In this document: piece by piece, positions 1-10,690 of the stretch | Numbering within the stretch: the stretch's first letter is position 1 | Layout of the letters: each line of letters opens with the position of its first letter | NCBI GenBank assembly: GCA_963576475.1 | Contig: OY754990.1 | Coordinates: 16,380,206-16,444,205, forward strand | DNA length: 64,000 nt | Source of the DNA: Molanna angustata | Taxonomy: Eukaryota > Arthropoda > Insecta > Trichoptera > Molannidae | Reading direction: 5' to 3' | The notes under the pieces: model-generated | Databases searched by the model: none | The model's input: only the letters and a program-made list of their open reading frames with translations | Told to the model about the DNA's origin: nothing | Program-made: the position numbers and the translations under genes

Positions 1-1299
1 TACCCTGCTAAACACTGTTTACAAGGTGTTTTCTAATATTCTGTTTTCGAGGCTCTCAGTATACACAAGCAGAATCATAGGAAACTATCAATGCGGATTC
101 ACACCAGGAAAAGGCACGTCTGACCAGATCCACGGAATAAGGCAGATACTAGAGAAATGCCAAGAATATAACATAGATATGTATCATCTCTTTGTTGATT
201 TTCGAGCAGCCTATGATAGCATAAATCGAAACGAACTGTATAAGGCGATGATGGAGCTGGGAATACCTCGTGGGTTAATCAGGCTTGTAAGAACAACAAT
301 GAGTCCAACCATCACCAAAGTTAGAATCGACAAAGACCTCTCTAAACCATTCCAAACATATAACGGCTTGAGACAGGGGGACGCACTGGCATGCCTCTTG
401 TTCAATATAGCACTAGAAAAGGCAATAAGAGACTCAAATATAGACACTAGAGGCACTATATTCTTCAAGTCTGTCCAGCTTCTAGCCTATGCAGATGATA
501 TCGACCATAGGAAGATCACTTCAGGCCACCCGCGAGGCATTCTTAGCATTGGAGGAAAGAGCTAGGATGATGGGACTGAGCATAAATGAAGATAAAACTA
601 AACTAATGATCGCTTCTAAAGCTCTTAACTCGGCTCCCCAGATATTCACAGTCGGAAACTACAATTTTAAAGAGATAAAAGAGTTCACCTACCTCGGCTC
701 CACAGTGACTAGCGACAATGATACACGAGAAGAAGTTAAAAGAAGAATCATGGCTGCTAATAGATGCTTCTACGCCCTACAAAAGCAGCTAAGGTCAAAA
801 CTTGTTAGGAGAAACACAAAGATCCTTCTGTACAAAACACTCATCAAGCCAGTCCTCACGTATGCTTCCGAAACCTGGGTGATGACCAAACAAACTGAAG
901 GATCCATAGCGGCCTTTGAGAGAAGGATCCTTCGAACGATCTACGGGCCTATAAAAGAGAATAACGGTTGGCGTCGTCGATACAACAGGGAGCTATATGA
1001 GACCTACGGAGAGCCCGATGTGATCAGTTCCATCAAGATAGGGCGCTTAAGATGGGCTGGTCACATAATCCGAATGGACGACGACAACCCCACAAAACGC
1101 CTCACACTCTCTGTGCCACAAGGTCGAAGGAGACCAGGAAGACCAAGGACTCGATGGATAGACAGTGTCGATGCCGATGCTTCCACAATTTATATTAGGA
1201 ACTGGAGAACGAAGGCAACGAATAGACGGGAATGGAGGAGACTCCTGGATTCAGCCAAGGCCCACCCAGGGCTGTCGAGCTTATGATGATGATGATGAT
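1..1299 (+). pseudogene. RTE-clade LINE, 3' half of reverse-transcriptase ORF, frameshifted
   Basis: This is the 3' part of a non-LTR retrotransposon whose ORF is already open at base 2 and so starts outside the window. The first segment (to about 505) carries reverse-transcriptase palm motifs: FVDFRAAYDS, the GLRQGDALACLLFN block and the catalytic LAYADD box. The frame then moves by one base around 505-512 (likely a 2-base deletion) and continues to the stop at 1284-1286. The second segment has LGLSIN-like and EFTYLGSTVTSD motifs, TYASETW, LRWAGHIIRM and an Arg-rich GRRRPGRPRTRW stretch, typical of RTE-type RT C-termini. A short (TGA)n tail follows at about 1283-1299, as RTE elements end in microsatellites rather than poly-A. 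The frameshift makes this copy dead. A fragment of the same family lies at 20,490-20,610 on the other strand. Confidence 0.9.
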
Positions 1300-2211
1300 A
1301 GCAAGGCACAGTGTAATATAAAATTACAAATAGTAAAGTAAAAAAATACATAAAAAATTATTTCAACACCAATCGACTCAATTCAAGACAGATTTTGAAG
1401 AAATTTTGCTGGGTTTATTGAAAAAGCCAGCCGATGACAGGTCGTTAGCCGATGACAGGTCGTAAGGTCAAAATGTTGACTACATAGCATTTTGTGACTT
1501 GTATATAAGCCTTTTATCGACTGAAATGTAGACCAATTCTAATTAGCAAAACAGTACTCACCCCAAAATCGAGATCTGAAATTTAATATTGATTTTTATT
1601 AGTAAAATGTATGATGAAAATAAATTATTGATAGGTTAGGTGTAATGTTAGCTTACCTAAATACAGAATTTGGAAACCGGCGAAATGTTAAGGATGGATT
1701 TTGTGCAGCAGAAACTCCACACTTAGCACATTTCGTATATTTTAATTTGGCACTCATTTTTAAAATCAACAATAGTTAATCGTTAATCGTATATATATAA
1801 TTAGTATACATTATGCAAATGCACGCAAAAATGTGGTTATGTTAAACCGGTCAATATAATATTGCCAGGTAAAAAAACAGCAACGTTATAAATATTATGA
1901 ATATTTCTTCGATTATAGCGATAAGATCATTATTATAACTTTTAATCGTTATGTTAAATAAGTATTAAACTAAAATATTTTTTTGTTGTTGCCAAATCAT
2001 AATCAAATGTGAAAACAAAAATGATTTATATTTCCTTCTTCTTTTAGCTCTGTACACACAGAGGTAAACGAGTAAACCTAAAGTGGAAAGAGAGGCGATA
2101 TATATTTCTGACTCTGACTGAACAAAAAGTGCCAAAACCGTGTTGGCAAGTACTCTGAAGAAAGTCGACCCCCCCTGATCTTGCGTGCAACTAAAGTGCG
2201 ATAAGAATTAA
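1300..2211. other. AT-rich spacer with a small family-F remnant
   Basis: No gene is visible. At about 1425-1475 there are two adjacent copies of agccgatgacaggtcgt, the most conserved word of the family F repeat described at 16,880 and 53,150. The rest is unique AT-rich sequence. Confidence 0.5.
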
Positions 2212-2480
2212 GACTAGAGTCTACACCACAAATCTACCCGTTTGCATTCTGTTTCCGGTTGGCTCTCTGATTGGTTGAGATCTCGTAGTATTAAGTCAAA
2301 TGAGCTGTGAAATTTTATATTAAATGCGAAAAATTAAAAGAATATTATATATTTAATTAATAATAATTTATAATTCAATTTATAAAGCAACTCGCTCACG
2401 CGAGTCGCTATTATTATTATACACAAACTTAAACCTAACCTAAGAATGCAGAAAAGAAACTCATGGGCTAGACGCTACTG
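2212..2480 (+). mobile_element. 269-bp MITE with TCAC-loop hairpin, copy 1
   Basis: The ends actagagtctacacc and (reverse complement) agtagcgtctagccc match at most positions, so this is a short TIR element. It is flanked by an 8-bp direct repeat GAATTAAG (2204-2211 region and right after ...gctact), consistent with a target duplication. Inside, near 2392-2407, is a perfect 6-bp stem ACTCGC-TCAC-GCGAGT followed by cacaaacttaaacctaacc. It has no coding capacity. Related elements are at 10,465-10,690 and 41,138-41,347. Confidence 0.7.
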
Positions 2481-2497
2481 AATTAAGTGAGGTATGC

Positions 2498-2766
2498 GAC
2501 TAGAGTCTACACCACAAATCTACCCGTTTGCATTCTGTTTCCGGTTGGCTCTCTGATTGGTTGAGATCTCGTAGTATTAAGTCAAATGAGCTGTGAAATT
2601 TTATATTAAATGCGAAAAATTAAAAGAATATTATATATTTAATTTATAATAATTTATAATTCAATTTATAAAGCAACTCGCTCACGCGAGTCGCTATTAT
2701 TATTATACACAAACTTAAACCTAACCTAAGAATGCAGAAAAGAAACTCATGGGCTAGACGCTACTG
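2498..2766 (+). mobile_element. 269-bp MITE with TCAC-loop hairpin, copy 2
   Basis: This is an almost identical direct copy of 2212-2480, differing by about one base (aattaa versus aattta in the AT tract), and separated from it by 17 bp. No clear target duplication flanks it, so it may have arisen by local duplication and not by an independent insertion. Confidence 0.7.
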
Positions 2767-2989
2767 CGTGCAACTAGTATCGTTTTAAACACCTATCGGG
2801 TTGGTTGTCGGCTTTCTTAGATGATTCGAGCGTTCTAAATTATTATCAACATAATTTTTAAACGTATTGTATAACATGTATTTCATCGAGTTATGCAGTG
2901 TTCGTATCGGGTTCGACAAACAATAAGATTGTCTATTTTGCAAAAATATTACTGTCAGTCTACTATACTAGTTGCATGTAACACATGAG

Positions 2990-3765
2990 ATCCAACTGTC
3001 GATAGCGATAGTATGTATAGTTGAAGAATATGTACCAAACTATAAACCCATAGATACAAATTATTGAATATTTTCAGATATTTTGTTTTCTATACAACAT
3101 ATGTAGGTATGTATGTCAAGATAGGATAGTATGGAGGAAGATCCTTTTTCCTACCCAGAATATGCAAATAGCATGATGGTATGTATGTATGTTTGGAGAT
3201 GAAGTATCAAACTATTGTCTTCATAGATATTGTGTATAGGCAACTGTCATACAAAATGTATGAAGCGATGACGTCACTAAATTCAATTTTTAAAAAAATT
3301 GTTAAAAAAAAATTGAGATCGTCTACTACAATGTTAATATTTTTTATAGAAAATTAAATTATCTAGTTGGGGTGTTTCGGCTTTTTTCGATTTTTGTAAA
3401 AGTTTTGGAAATATAGGCAGTTAAACTCATAAATTTATAAAAAAAAAATACTTTTCTTAATAAAAAATGTTTGAGAAACCTTGGAATTTTTTTGAAAAAA
3501 CTAATTTGAGATTTTGTATTTGTCTATGTTTGTACCAATTTTCAGCGTTCTAGCGTTTATGGTTTCTGAGATATATGGAAAAATAAAATAAAAATTCAAA
3601 AGTTGATAACCCCTGACTGAAAAAAAAATTTAAAATTCCGAGTATAAAAGTTTTGTAGGCCTGTAACTGTTTATATATTCTGAAATTTTAGGCTCTGTAA
3701 ATTGAGCGGATCAAAAGTTATAAGGGGGGGACGGACACACAGACACACAGACACACAGCCACACA

Positions 3766-3814
<49 letters not shown>

Positions 3815-4019
3815 ACGAAATGTTCTACTCCGAATTCTGAGTAAATCCGTGTATGGAACATATATGCTGCGAAGCCTCTAAGTTGGTGTTTTTTGACTTC
3901 AAAGTTGGAAAAGCCGTGAAAAAAGTAGACCTCTCCATACAATTCTCGCGTATTCTGGCTTGATACATTGTCGATATGTTAAGAGAACAAAGTTCTCCTG
4001 AACAAATCGAAAGTTGGAT
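2990..4019 (+). mobile_element. Family G repeat, ~1.03 kb, with internal (CA)n
   Basis: The copy begins ATCCAACTGTCGAT and ends ATCGAAAGTTGGAT, an inverted repeat of about 14 bp. Similarity to the copy at 19.5 kb extends about 25 bp further upstream (ctatactagttgcatgtaac), so the true end may lie outside the inverted repeat. Inside are a 'catacaaaatgtatgaag' block, 'tatctcagaaaccat', a ggggggacgg run and a (CA)n microsatellite at about 3736-3820 that other copies carry in the same place. No open frame is conserved. Other copies: 18,578-19,290, 19,512-20,455, 42,323-43,252, 54,330-55,360 and 58,087-59,117. Confidence 0.7.
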
Positions 4020-4271
4020 TAACATTTTATTTTGCTGCCTTAACATATATCTTTGGTGAACAATTTGATTCGTTCTTGTTTCTGTGTGAAAAAATTGAAG
4101 ACTATTTTTGATTTAATACATAATCATTTGATGCTCATTTATGCTACTACATATTATTTATATACTTTGGAAATAACTACATAGAAATATACCTACCAGT
4201 GATCATTAAATCTTTGGGGTGACTATCTCTCGTTTTGTTTTGAATATCGAACTTAACTGCTATTAGATACT

Positions 4272-5216
4272 ATGGAGTGTGTCCAGTGCAATAACGCGAT
4301 AATTCTCATTGATGCAATTGTGTGCAGTAAGTGCTCTAGTAAATTTCATTTCGTATGCGCCGGTCTAACTGAAGCTAATTTTAAATCTATGCTGAAAGTG
4401 AACATAAATAAATGGAAATGTGACACCTGCAAGCATCCAGCACCTAAACCAGAGGCTCAGGATGATACTCTTTTTGAGAAGCTTAAGATCTACTTATATA
4501 ATAAATTTGATGAAATTTCTATTGGACTCAGAAAGGAGATGAACCAAATGAGAGAGCAGCTTCTGGGTAAAGTAAAGGATTAAACTGACTCCGTTGAATT
4601 TTTATCTTCCGAATATGACAGGATTAATGTGTCAAATTGCGAAAGTGTCAAGAAAATAGATAAACTTTCGGAAGAAAATAATTTTCTGAAAGAAAAAATT
4701 AAAAATGTGGAAACAAAAATGGCGGACTATGATCAACGTAACCGGGCGCGCAATATTGAAATTCAAATGGTTCCTGAATCGAGGAATGAGGTCGTCACCG
4801 ATGTTCTGGCAAAAATATGCTCTGCAGTGTCTTATAACTTAAAAAATGACCAAATAAATGCATGTCACAGAGTACAGAGTCGTAATAAATCAGATGAGCG
4901 CCCAAGAAACATTGTTGTGCAATTTTCGAGCGACCGCGTCCGCGATGATATGCTGATGGCAGTGAGAACTTTTAACAAAAAGAATCCTTCCAATAAATTG
5001 AATTCTGGGCTCATCGGTCTGCAAACAAATCGGCATGTATACGTATGCGAACACCTTTCCCCCTCAAATAAGGACTTACAAGCTGCAACCAGAGTTGCTG
5101 CCAAAGCAAAGGGGTATAAGTTCATATGGGTTAAACATGGAAGAATATTGGTAAGAAAAAATGAAAGTTCACCAACTATTGTTATATTCAACCATGACGC
5201 CCTTTCAAAACTATGA
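4272..5216 (+). pseudogene. LINE ORF1: PHD finger plus coiled coil plus FP25K-like domain, one internal stop
   Basis: This is a nucleic-acid-binding ORF1 of a CR1/Jockey-group LINE. Residues 3-53 form a C4HC3 PHD-type zinc finger (Cys pairs 3/6, 18/21 and 50/53, with His26 and Cys29). A charged, heptad-like stretch follows (KKIDKLSEENNFLKEKIKNV), then a C-terminal domain like baculovirus FP proteins and lepidopteran LINE ORF1s (RNRARNIEI, NIVVQFSSDRVRD, KFIWVKHGRILVRK). The reading frame is continuous over about 314 codons except for a single TAA at 4581-4583 between the PHD finger and the coiled coil. That looks like one nonsense substitution. ORF2 remnants follow directly, and the copy ends in poly-A at 6152. 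About 200 bp of upstream sequence is probably LINE 5' UTR; the exact 5' end cannot be fixed. Confidence 0.8.
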
Positions 5217-5740
5217 CTTATATCCAACTCCTTGTATCCTAGGCATCTTTATATTTATAGTATCAAAATGTTCGCGGACTCAGGACCAGGACTCAAGCAC
5301 TTTATGTATGTATGTGGAGCTGCTTCTCAACGACTTCGACGACCTCGATATTATCTTCCTGACCGAGAAATGGCTGAATAATTTAATCTGCAACGAGGAA
5401 CTCTTCGACATCACCTTCTTGTCTGAGACATGGCTGAATAGTTTAATCTATAACGAGGAACTCTTAGATGAAAGATGCAATATCATTAGAAGGGACTGTT
5501 TGTCATCATCCAAAAGTTGTTGGGTGATCGGCGTTGTTGGGACATCACATTTTATTTTTTGGAGACCTAAGTGGCAAGTGCAAGCTGAGGAACTATGGGT
5601 CAGTTACAAGAATCTTTCGAACTCGTCCGTTGACAATAACTTTGCTCTCAATTGTTCGTCTATTTACTTGAACTATTCTCCTTTTGGTTGCATTCTGTAC
5701 TGTTTTTTGTCTTCTTTATTTTCAATGTTTTGAACTATTT
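5217..5740 (+). pseudogene. Remnant of LINE ORF2 endonuclease start
   Basis: The open stretch downstream of ORF1 encodes pieces that resemble the start of an AP-type endonuclease domain of a LINE ORF2 (DIIFLTEKWLNNL, NIIRRDCLSSSKSC, WQVQAEELWVS). It contains an in-frame 60-bp tandem duplication (about 5347-5406 and 5407-5466) that repeats the D-IFL-E-WLN block. The catalytic part of the endonuclease and the whole reverse transcriptase are missing, so ORF2 has suffered a large internal deletion. Confidence 0.65.
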
Positions 5741-6152
5741 TCCTTTCTTTGTATCCCAACCTTGAATTTTCTTTGTATCCATTGTTGCCCTGCCCCTTTT
5801 TGATTTTAGGATTGCTTTTACTTTTCATTCACATTGTTAATTTTTTATCATTATTTACTTATCACAATAGACTTTTAATTGACTTGGACATTTTTAATTT
5901 TAAATATGCTAAATTTAAGCAATTGAATTTATTATAATATATTCGCAGGAGCAATCCTGGAATCAACTGTGGTCCTTGAATTTGTCCGCTTTTTCTCCTC
6001 CAACCATCTTATCATAGGTTTTTTAATATAACATGCTGCAGACACTCGTAATTGGAGAGTTGACCTTACATGTTATTTTGTATTTTTATATTTTGTATTT
6101 TTTAATGTCAATTTCTCTGTGAGTGCTTCTTAAATAAAAAAAAAAAAAAAAA
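5741..6152 (+). mobile_element. LINE 3' UTR with poly-A tail
   Basis: Non-coding sequence continues from the ORF2 remnant to a polyadenylation signal (AATAAA, about 6132) and a run of about 19 A at 6134-6152. Orientation and spacing fit the 3' end of the LINE that starts with the ORF1 at 4272. The words right after the tail (aactaaagtgcggtaagaat) also occur at about 2190, upstream of the nested elements. Confidence 0.65.
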
Positions 6153-7200
6153 CTAAAGTGCGGTAAGAATTAAGTGAGATATGCGCCTTAGTTTTTGTTT
6201 ACCGAATTTAAACACTAGTAACGTATCTATTATTATTTTTATAATTATTTTGGAAACTCAATTCGTGTTCCATATTTAAAAACGAGTGGATTGTGGCCAA
6301 CGCTAAACTCCCCACTAACAAGTCATTCTATAAATTATTCAAATATTGTATGGAAAATATTCAGCATATGGGGGGCTAAAGTGCTAATGGCTATATATGG
6401 TTTTGCTTACCTTATTTGGGAGGCCTTGAAGGTATAGTTCTCGTGGAAAGACACTGAGGGTTTGAAGCCCTGTTCCACTTTCTTCGTTTGGGCAGAATCG
6501 AACTGCCGGACGAATGAACCTTACTCACGTTTGGATTTGGGATCGAACCAATCGACGTGTACCTTTTTCACGATTTATCCACACGTGTAATATGGACAAA
6601 TCGTCCCCCAATATACTATACGCTACCGGCAGTAATCGTATAGCATAGAAATGCACAATATTAAACAGATTATATGAGAGCAGTGGGTATTTCAATATAA
6701 TGAAAGATGAGTTACTTACAGGATTTATTTGAACACGACTTAATATAATTACAATGGTATTTTAAAGATCGATTAAGATTACTAATTACGACTACGAAAA
6801 TTCGCGAATACAAATTGAGACGATGAGGTGCAACAGCTTCGCTGGACGGGAGTCGGCAGTAGATAAACCGCCCGCTGCTCGGACCGCTGTCAGCCGGGCT
6901 CGACCGTTCGGGTCGCCTGGTGGGGGGAAAGGCCAGTTGGCTTCGCCCGCCACAAGCATTTTCATGAAATGAGTTTGATAAATTGTTTTTTATTTATCAA
7001 TTTGAAAATAAAAAATTCAAATTTTAAATTTCCTGAGCTTGGGGTAACTTTGAAATATTTGACAGTTAAAAAAAATGAGAAGCACTATTCAGATATCCTT
7101 CAAAATCCAATGGTATCTAGGCGAGTATTAGATATACATATTTGCAAAATTTGAAAAGAATCGAACGAGTACTTTAGTCTATAATCGATAAAGTAAAAAT
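6153..7200. other. Unassigned stretch with a GC-rich island
   Basis: No gene or known repeat was recognised. Most is AT-rich, but about 6815-6955 is sharply GC-rich (gctcggaccgctgtcagccg and neighbouring sequence). A short frame across the island has no family resemblance that I can name. The preceding 300 bp could be part of an LTR or viral-like insert, but no paired LTR is present in the window. Confidence 0.3.
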
Positions 7201-7299
7201 GAACACGCCGTACATAGCACACACACACAGATACATTGTGATGAAACTTTCATAATACAATCTCAGCATGATACTAGTTGATAATCTGCAATAAAAAAT

Positions 7300-7365
7300 A
7301 CCCTTAAAAATTGCGAAATCATAACTCCCCACTATATCCCCTTGGGTTAATGAGGAGTAATAACA
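7300..7365. repeat. Family J palindromic motif
   Basis: The segment ataactccccactatatcc, followed by a cccttgg centre and gttaatgaggagtaa, forms an imperfect hairpin. The same structure recurs at 26,209-26,262, 39,500-39,540, 56,866-56,898 and 60,623-60,655, and in decayed form in each unit of the 260-bp satellite (cttatccccttgggttaa). It may be the end of a MITE family. Confidence 0.45.
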
Positions 7366-7450
7366 ACAAAATTAACACACTTTAAAATTTGTGTTACACA
7401 CAAAACTCCTTCGATACCTCGACCGGTTTCGATGAGCACCTGACCTTCTT

Positions 7451-7850
7451 CTAGAGTTCACTTACAAACTTAAAATAATGGAGGATAGGCCAGCTGTACA
7501 GGGTGGGTATCTGTGATATACGCATCTTAAGGTTTTGGAGGGAACAAACATAATCTAAAGTTGGGATCTGCAAATGGGAAAGATTCATACCATAAGAGGA
7601 ATTTGATTTTGCTAATAAGTCAGCTGTTTCATTACCTTCGATGCCAAGGTGGCCAGGAATCCAGGCCAACGATATGTCGTAATTATCAGATTTAAGTTTA
7701 AACAATTTGTATTTTATTGAACATAAAAGATAATCTAGAGAACCCCAGACATTCCTATATAATATTCAAATCCTTACTAACGAAGATTGCCGAATCACCT
7801 GTTCGTTCAATCTCGTTAACTGCTATACAGATTGCCCGATAAAAGGCGCA
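7451..7850 (-). pseudogene. RNase H fragment of an R1/Jockey-type LINE
   Basis: On the minus strand the fragment encodes the C-terminal half of an RNase H domain with the diagnostic block IPGHLGIEGNETADLLAKS (the conserved His and Asp are present). Upstream, near 7740-7850, decayed pieces of the earlier RNase H part (AICIAVNEIERTGDSAIF) are interrupted by stops. Only this fragment of the element remains. Confidence 0.75.
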
Positions 7851-7904
7851 AACATCAATTTATCACAGTATCTATTATATTTATACATAATTGGTATCAG
7901 TACC

Positions 7905-8020
7905 TTTTTAGGTGAAATGAGACTCACATGTTGTGTTGTGTTTTTTTCAGGTGATGCACACCCGTACACCTGTCGGCGTTGGATATCTCACATTGTGGTT
8001 TATTATGACGCGATGGTATG
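7905..8020 (+). repeat. Short interspersed repeat Q, copy 1
   Basis: A stretch with taggtgaaatgagactcaca ... ggtgatgcacacccgtacac is similar to 42,165-42,300 (taggtgagacgagactgggg ... ggtggtgcacacccgcacg). It has no coding capacity, and its class is unknown. Confidence 0.4.
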
Positions 8021-8344
8021 AAGTGTATAAGCGTACACGGGAACACAAAAAAATTTGTGGCAAATCTTCTCCAGGAAATCACGAAGCGCATGTCCCATAA
8101 TATCACAGACCGTACGTGTGTAAATATTGAGTCCGTTTTCTCATATATTTGTATTATAACTTGATCTATGGACGCTATCATTTGTGAAATCCAATCGCAT
8201 AGTATACTCAATATCCTCCATATATTTATATAAAGCGCTACAGTCTGTTTGTTTGAATTGCATTTAATCGAATATTTTTTGATAGCACATTATACCTTTG
8301 TACGCAATCATTGGATTAATTCCCTGGTGGGAGACAAAGATTTT

Positions 8345-8645
8345 ACTTTCTTCTTCTTCTTTCTCAGCCATCTCTCCACTGCTGGATGTAGGCCTCTTCT
8401 AAGAGCTTCCACTCGTCTTTTTTCTGGGCTTTTCAAACCCATCCGCTTCCAGCGACAGGGACAATATCATCGACCCACCTTTTATGGGGCCGGCCTATTC
8501 CCCTTTTCATATCCCATGGTCTCCAATTTAGAATTCTGGGTGCCCATCTGTCCGTACCCTGTCTGGCAACATGACCTGCCCATTGCCATTTAAGTTTTGC
8601 AACTCGATCCATGACATCAACAACTTTTGTCTGGCGTCTGATTTC
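8345..8645 (-). pseudogene. RTE-type LINE C-terminal fragment
   Basis: The minus strand encodes the end of an RTE-clade reverse transcriptase: KLKWQWAGHVARQ, DRWAPRILNWRPWD, a GRPHKRWVDDI motif and WKLLEEAYIQQW. These blocks are characteristic of RTE elements. A stop codon interrupts the frame after AGSGWV and an indel lies near the C-terminus, so it is a relic. It is a different RTE lineage from that at 1-1299. Confidence 0.8.
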
Positions 8646-8861
8646 TTTTTATTTTATTTTATTTCCGGGAAATTTACAGTATAATAACATTTTTTTGTGT
8701 ACATGCATTAGTAGGTATAAGACTAAAACCAATAGCAAATTTCCACATTATAACAATAAATTTTGACTGCTGTACTTACATACTTAAAACTACATATGAA
8801 AAACATTTATATCTGAATGATAGTGCATGAGTGCATGTACATATGTGTGTATGTATGAGTG

Positions 8862-9207
8862 TAAAACCTCCACTACACTACTCGCGAAGTTCCTCGACGA
8901 AGTACTCGGGAAAGTTGACCGAAGTCCGAAGTACGTCGCCACACACTCGTTCAACTTCGCGAGGAACTCAGTTGTCCGCCAGCGCTCGCACCGCACGCAA
9001 CGTGTCATTAGCCGAGTAGTGTAGAGAGGCGCCTCGTGTCGGCACTTCGTGCAACTTCGAGTCCTTTGACTCGGGCGCAAAAACCGACAACAAACGGAGG
9101 TCGCCCGAGGCGAGCCAAGGTTGTACGAAGTAAGGCGAAGTGCCTCTCCACACTATCGTATTCGCCTATCTTCGATCAACTTCGCGAGTAGTGTAGTGGA
9201 GGTTTTA
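8862..9207. mobile_element. GC-rich 346-bp MITE with 30-bp perfect terminal inverted repeats
   Basis: Both ends start with taaaacctccactacactac and extend to 30 identical bases (8862-8891 and 9178-9207). The body is far more GC-rich than its surroundings and is full of short inverted words (acttcgcgag / cgaagt) that would let the strand fold extensively. The outermost TA on each side could be the target duplication of a Tc1/mariner-type MITE. Short overlapping frames on both strands are shadows of the palindromic structure and are not regarded as genes. Confidence 0.8.
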
Positions 9208-9724
9208 GGATTTGTATATGTGTGTGAGTGTGTCTATATAAGTGTACATAAGATAGAATGTATAGGTACCTGCAAGCTCACATAGTTTACTCCAATCAAT
9301 CTTGATACTTCAATCATCCAGTGAAATTCAATCATTATTACTTGAACTGATAGCAGTAGAAAATGAGTTAGGTCCTAAAAGAAAAATATCGACATCCAGA
9401 TATTCGTGATTATAAGTGTTCATCATGCGTATGAAGGGTGCGTTTTTCGTGATTTCTTCATTTCTAATTTTGTCCCTTAGACTTACGCCTATCCATGGAT
9501 CTCTGAGTGCATTTTAGCTTACATATGGTATGGTCCTCGCAGTTAGCGTGATAGTTTTCAGACCGTACGTAGGCACAGGCAGAATACATAATATTTACTT
9601 TTTTGGTGAATAATTATAACTGATGATCTTTCAGAGGTTCAAACGTCATTCATTAATAAGTTTGATAAGTCATTGTAGGTACCTATTCTATGATAAATAA
9701 TAGCATAGATACAGGCAAGAATGT
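9208..9724. other. AT-rich spacer
   Basis: No gene, RNA or repeat was recognised in this stretch. Confidence 0.4.
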
Positions 9725-10444
9725 CCATAGGTTTTTATTATACTAGATGTCGTAGTTAGCAAATTTTGTGTGAGTGATTTTTGCGAGGGAATTTTTGACG
9801 TTTTAGTTGGCAGACCTCATCGTTTTTCTATAGAAAATAACGACTTATGTGAATTGTTTTCGGATTTATATGTCCAAAAAACATTTTAATTATTAAGGTT
9901 TAGAGTACAGTATATCTAGGATGTGTTGAAATGCAAGGAAAACTGAAATATGTTGCCAACAAAATGTCAAACGCGCGATATTCCATGACTCACTTTTTGC
10001 ACGGAGTAGGTACTATATCTAGTAGGTAGGTATATTATTTTAAAAATCAATGAGAATGCCTAAATGTATCTATGCATAATAGGTATATGTCATAGATTTT
10101 TATTATAATATACCTACTAGATGAAGTACTCCGTGCAAAAAGTGAGTCATGGAATATCGCGCGTTTGACATTTTGTTGGCAACATATTTCAGTTTTCCTT
10201 GCATTTCAACACATCCTAGATAACTGTTCTCTAAACCTAAACAATTAAAATGTTTTTTTCGATAAATAAATCCGAAACCAATTCACATTAGTCGTTATTC
10301 TCTATAGTAAAATGATATGGTCTGGAACAAAAACGTCAAAAATCCACCGGAAAAATTCATAGAAAACTTCGAAAACTTCACATCGATTCATAGAAAATTT
10401 GCTAACTACGACATCTTGTAGGTATATTATATGAAAACCTATGG
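9725..10444. mobile_element. Two family-K elements in inverted orientation
   Basis: The left copy (about 9725-10,056, plus) begins ccataggtttttattatact and contains agatgtcgtagttagcaaat and gactcactttttgcacggag. The right copy (about 10,092-10,444) is its inverse and ends ...aaaacctatgg. Each is about 340 bp with terminal ccatagatttttatta-type inverted repeats. The pair can fold into a stem of more than 250 bp. A 130-bp internally deleted K copy is at 40,977-41,107. Confidence 0.7.
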
Positions 10445-10464
10445 TATAGGTTATTAGTATATTA

Positions 10465-10690
10465 TAAGGTACTGCCTTCAGCCAGCTGGTTAAAATTTAT
10501 TTGACCAACACCAATTTAGTTATTTTATTTTTATATTTTAGTTAATTTTTTTAATATATAATGCATCTGGCTCACGCCAGTATACAAACATTATACTAAC
10601 AAACCTAACCAATCTATTTTTACCAAACTTTTGTAGGTTAGGTTTAGAAAATCGGTGTACATCCTAGGCTATTCTTGCTGGTCAGGGAGA
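10465..10690 (+). mobile_element. TCAC-hairpin MITE relative
   Basis: This copy carries CTGGC-TCAC-GCCAG at about 10,568-10,581, then acaaacctaacc, and ends ggtgtacatcctaggctatt. It matches 41,138-41,347 along its length in inverse orientation, and matches 2212-2480 in the hairpin region. There is no coding capacity. Confidence 0.6.
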
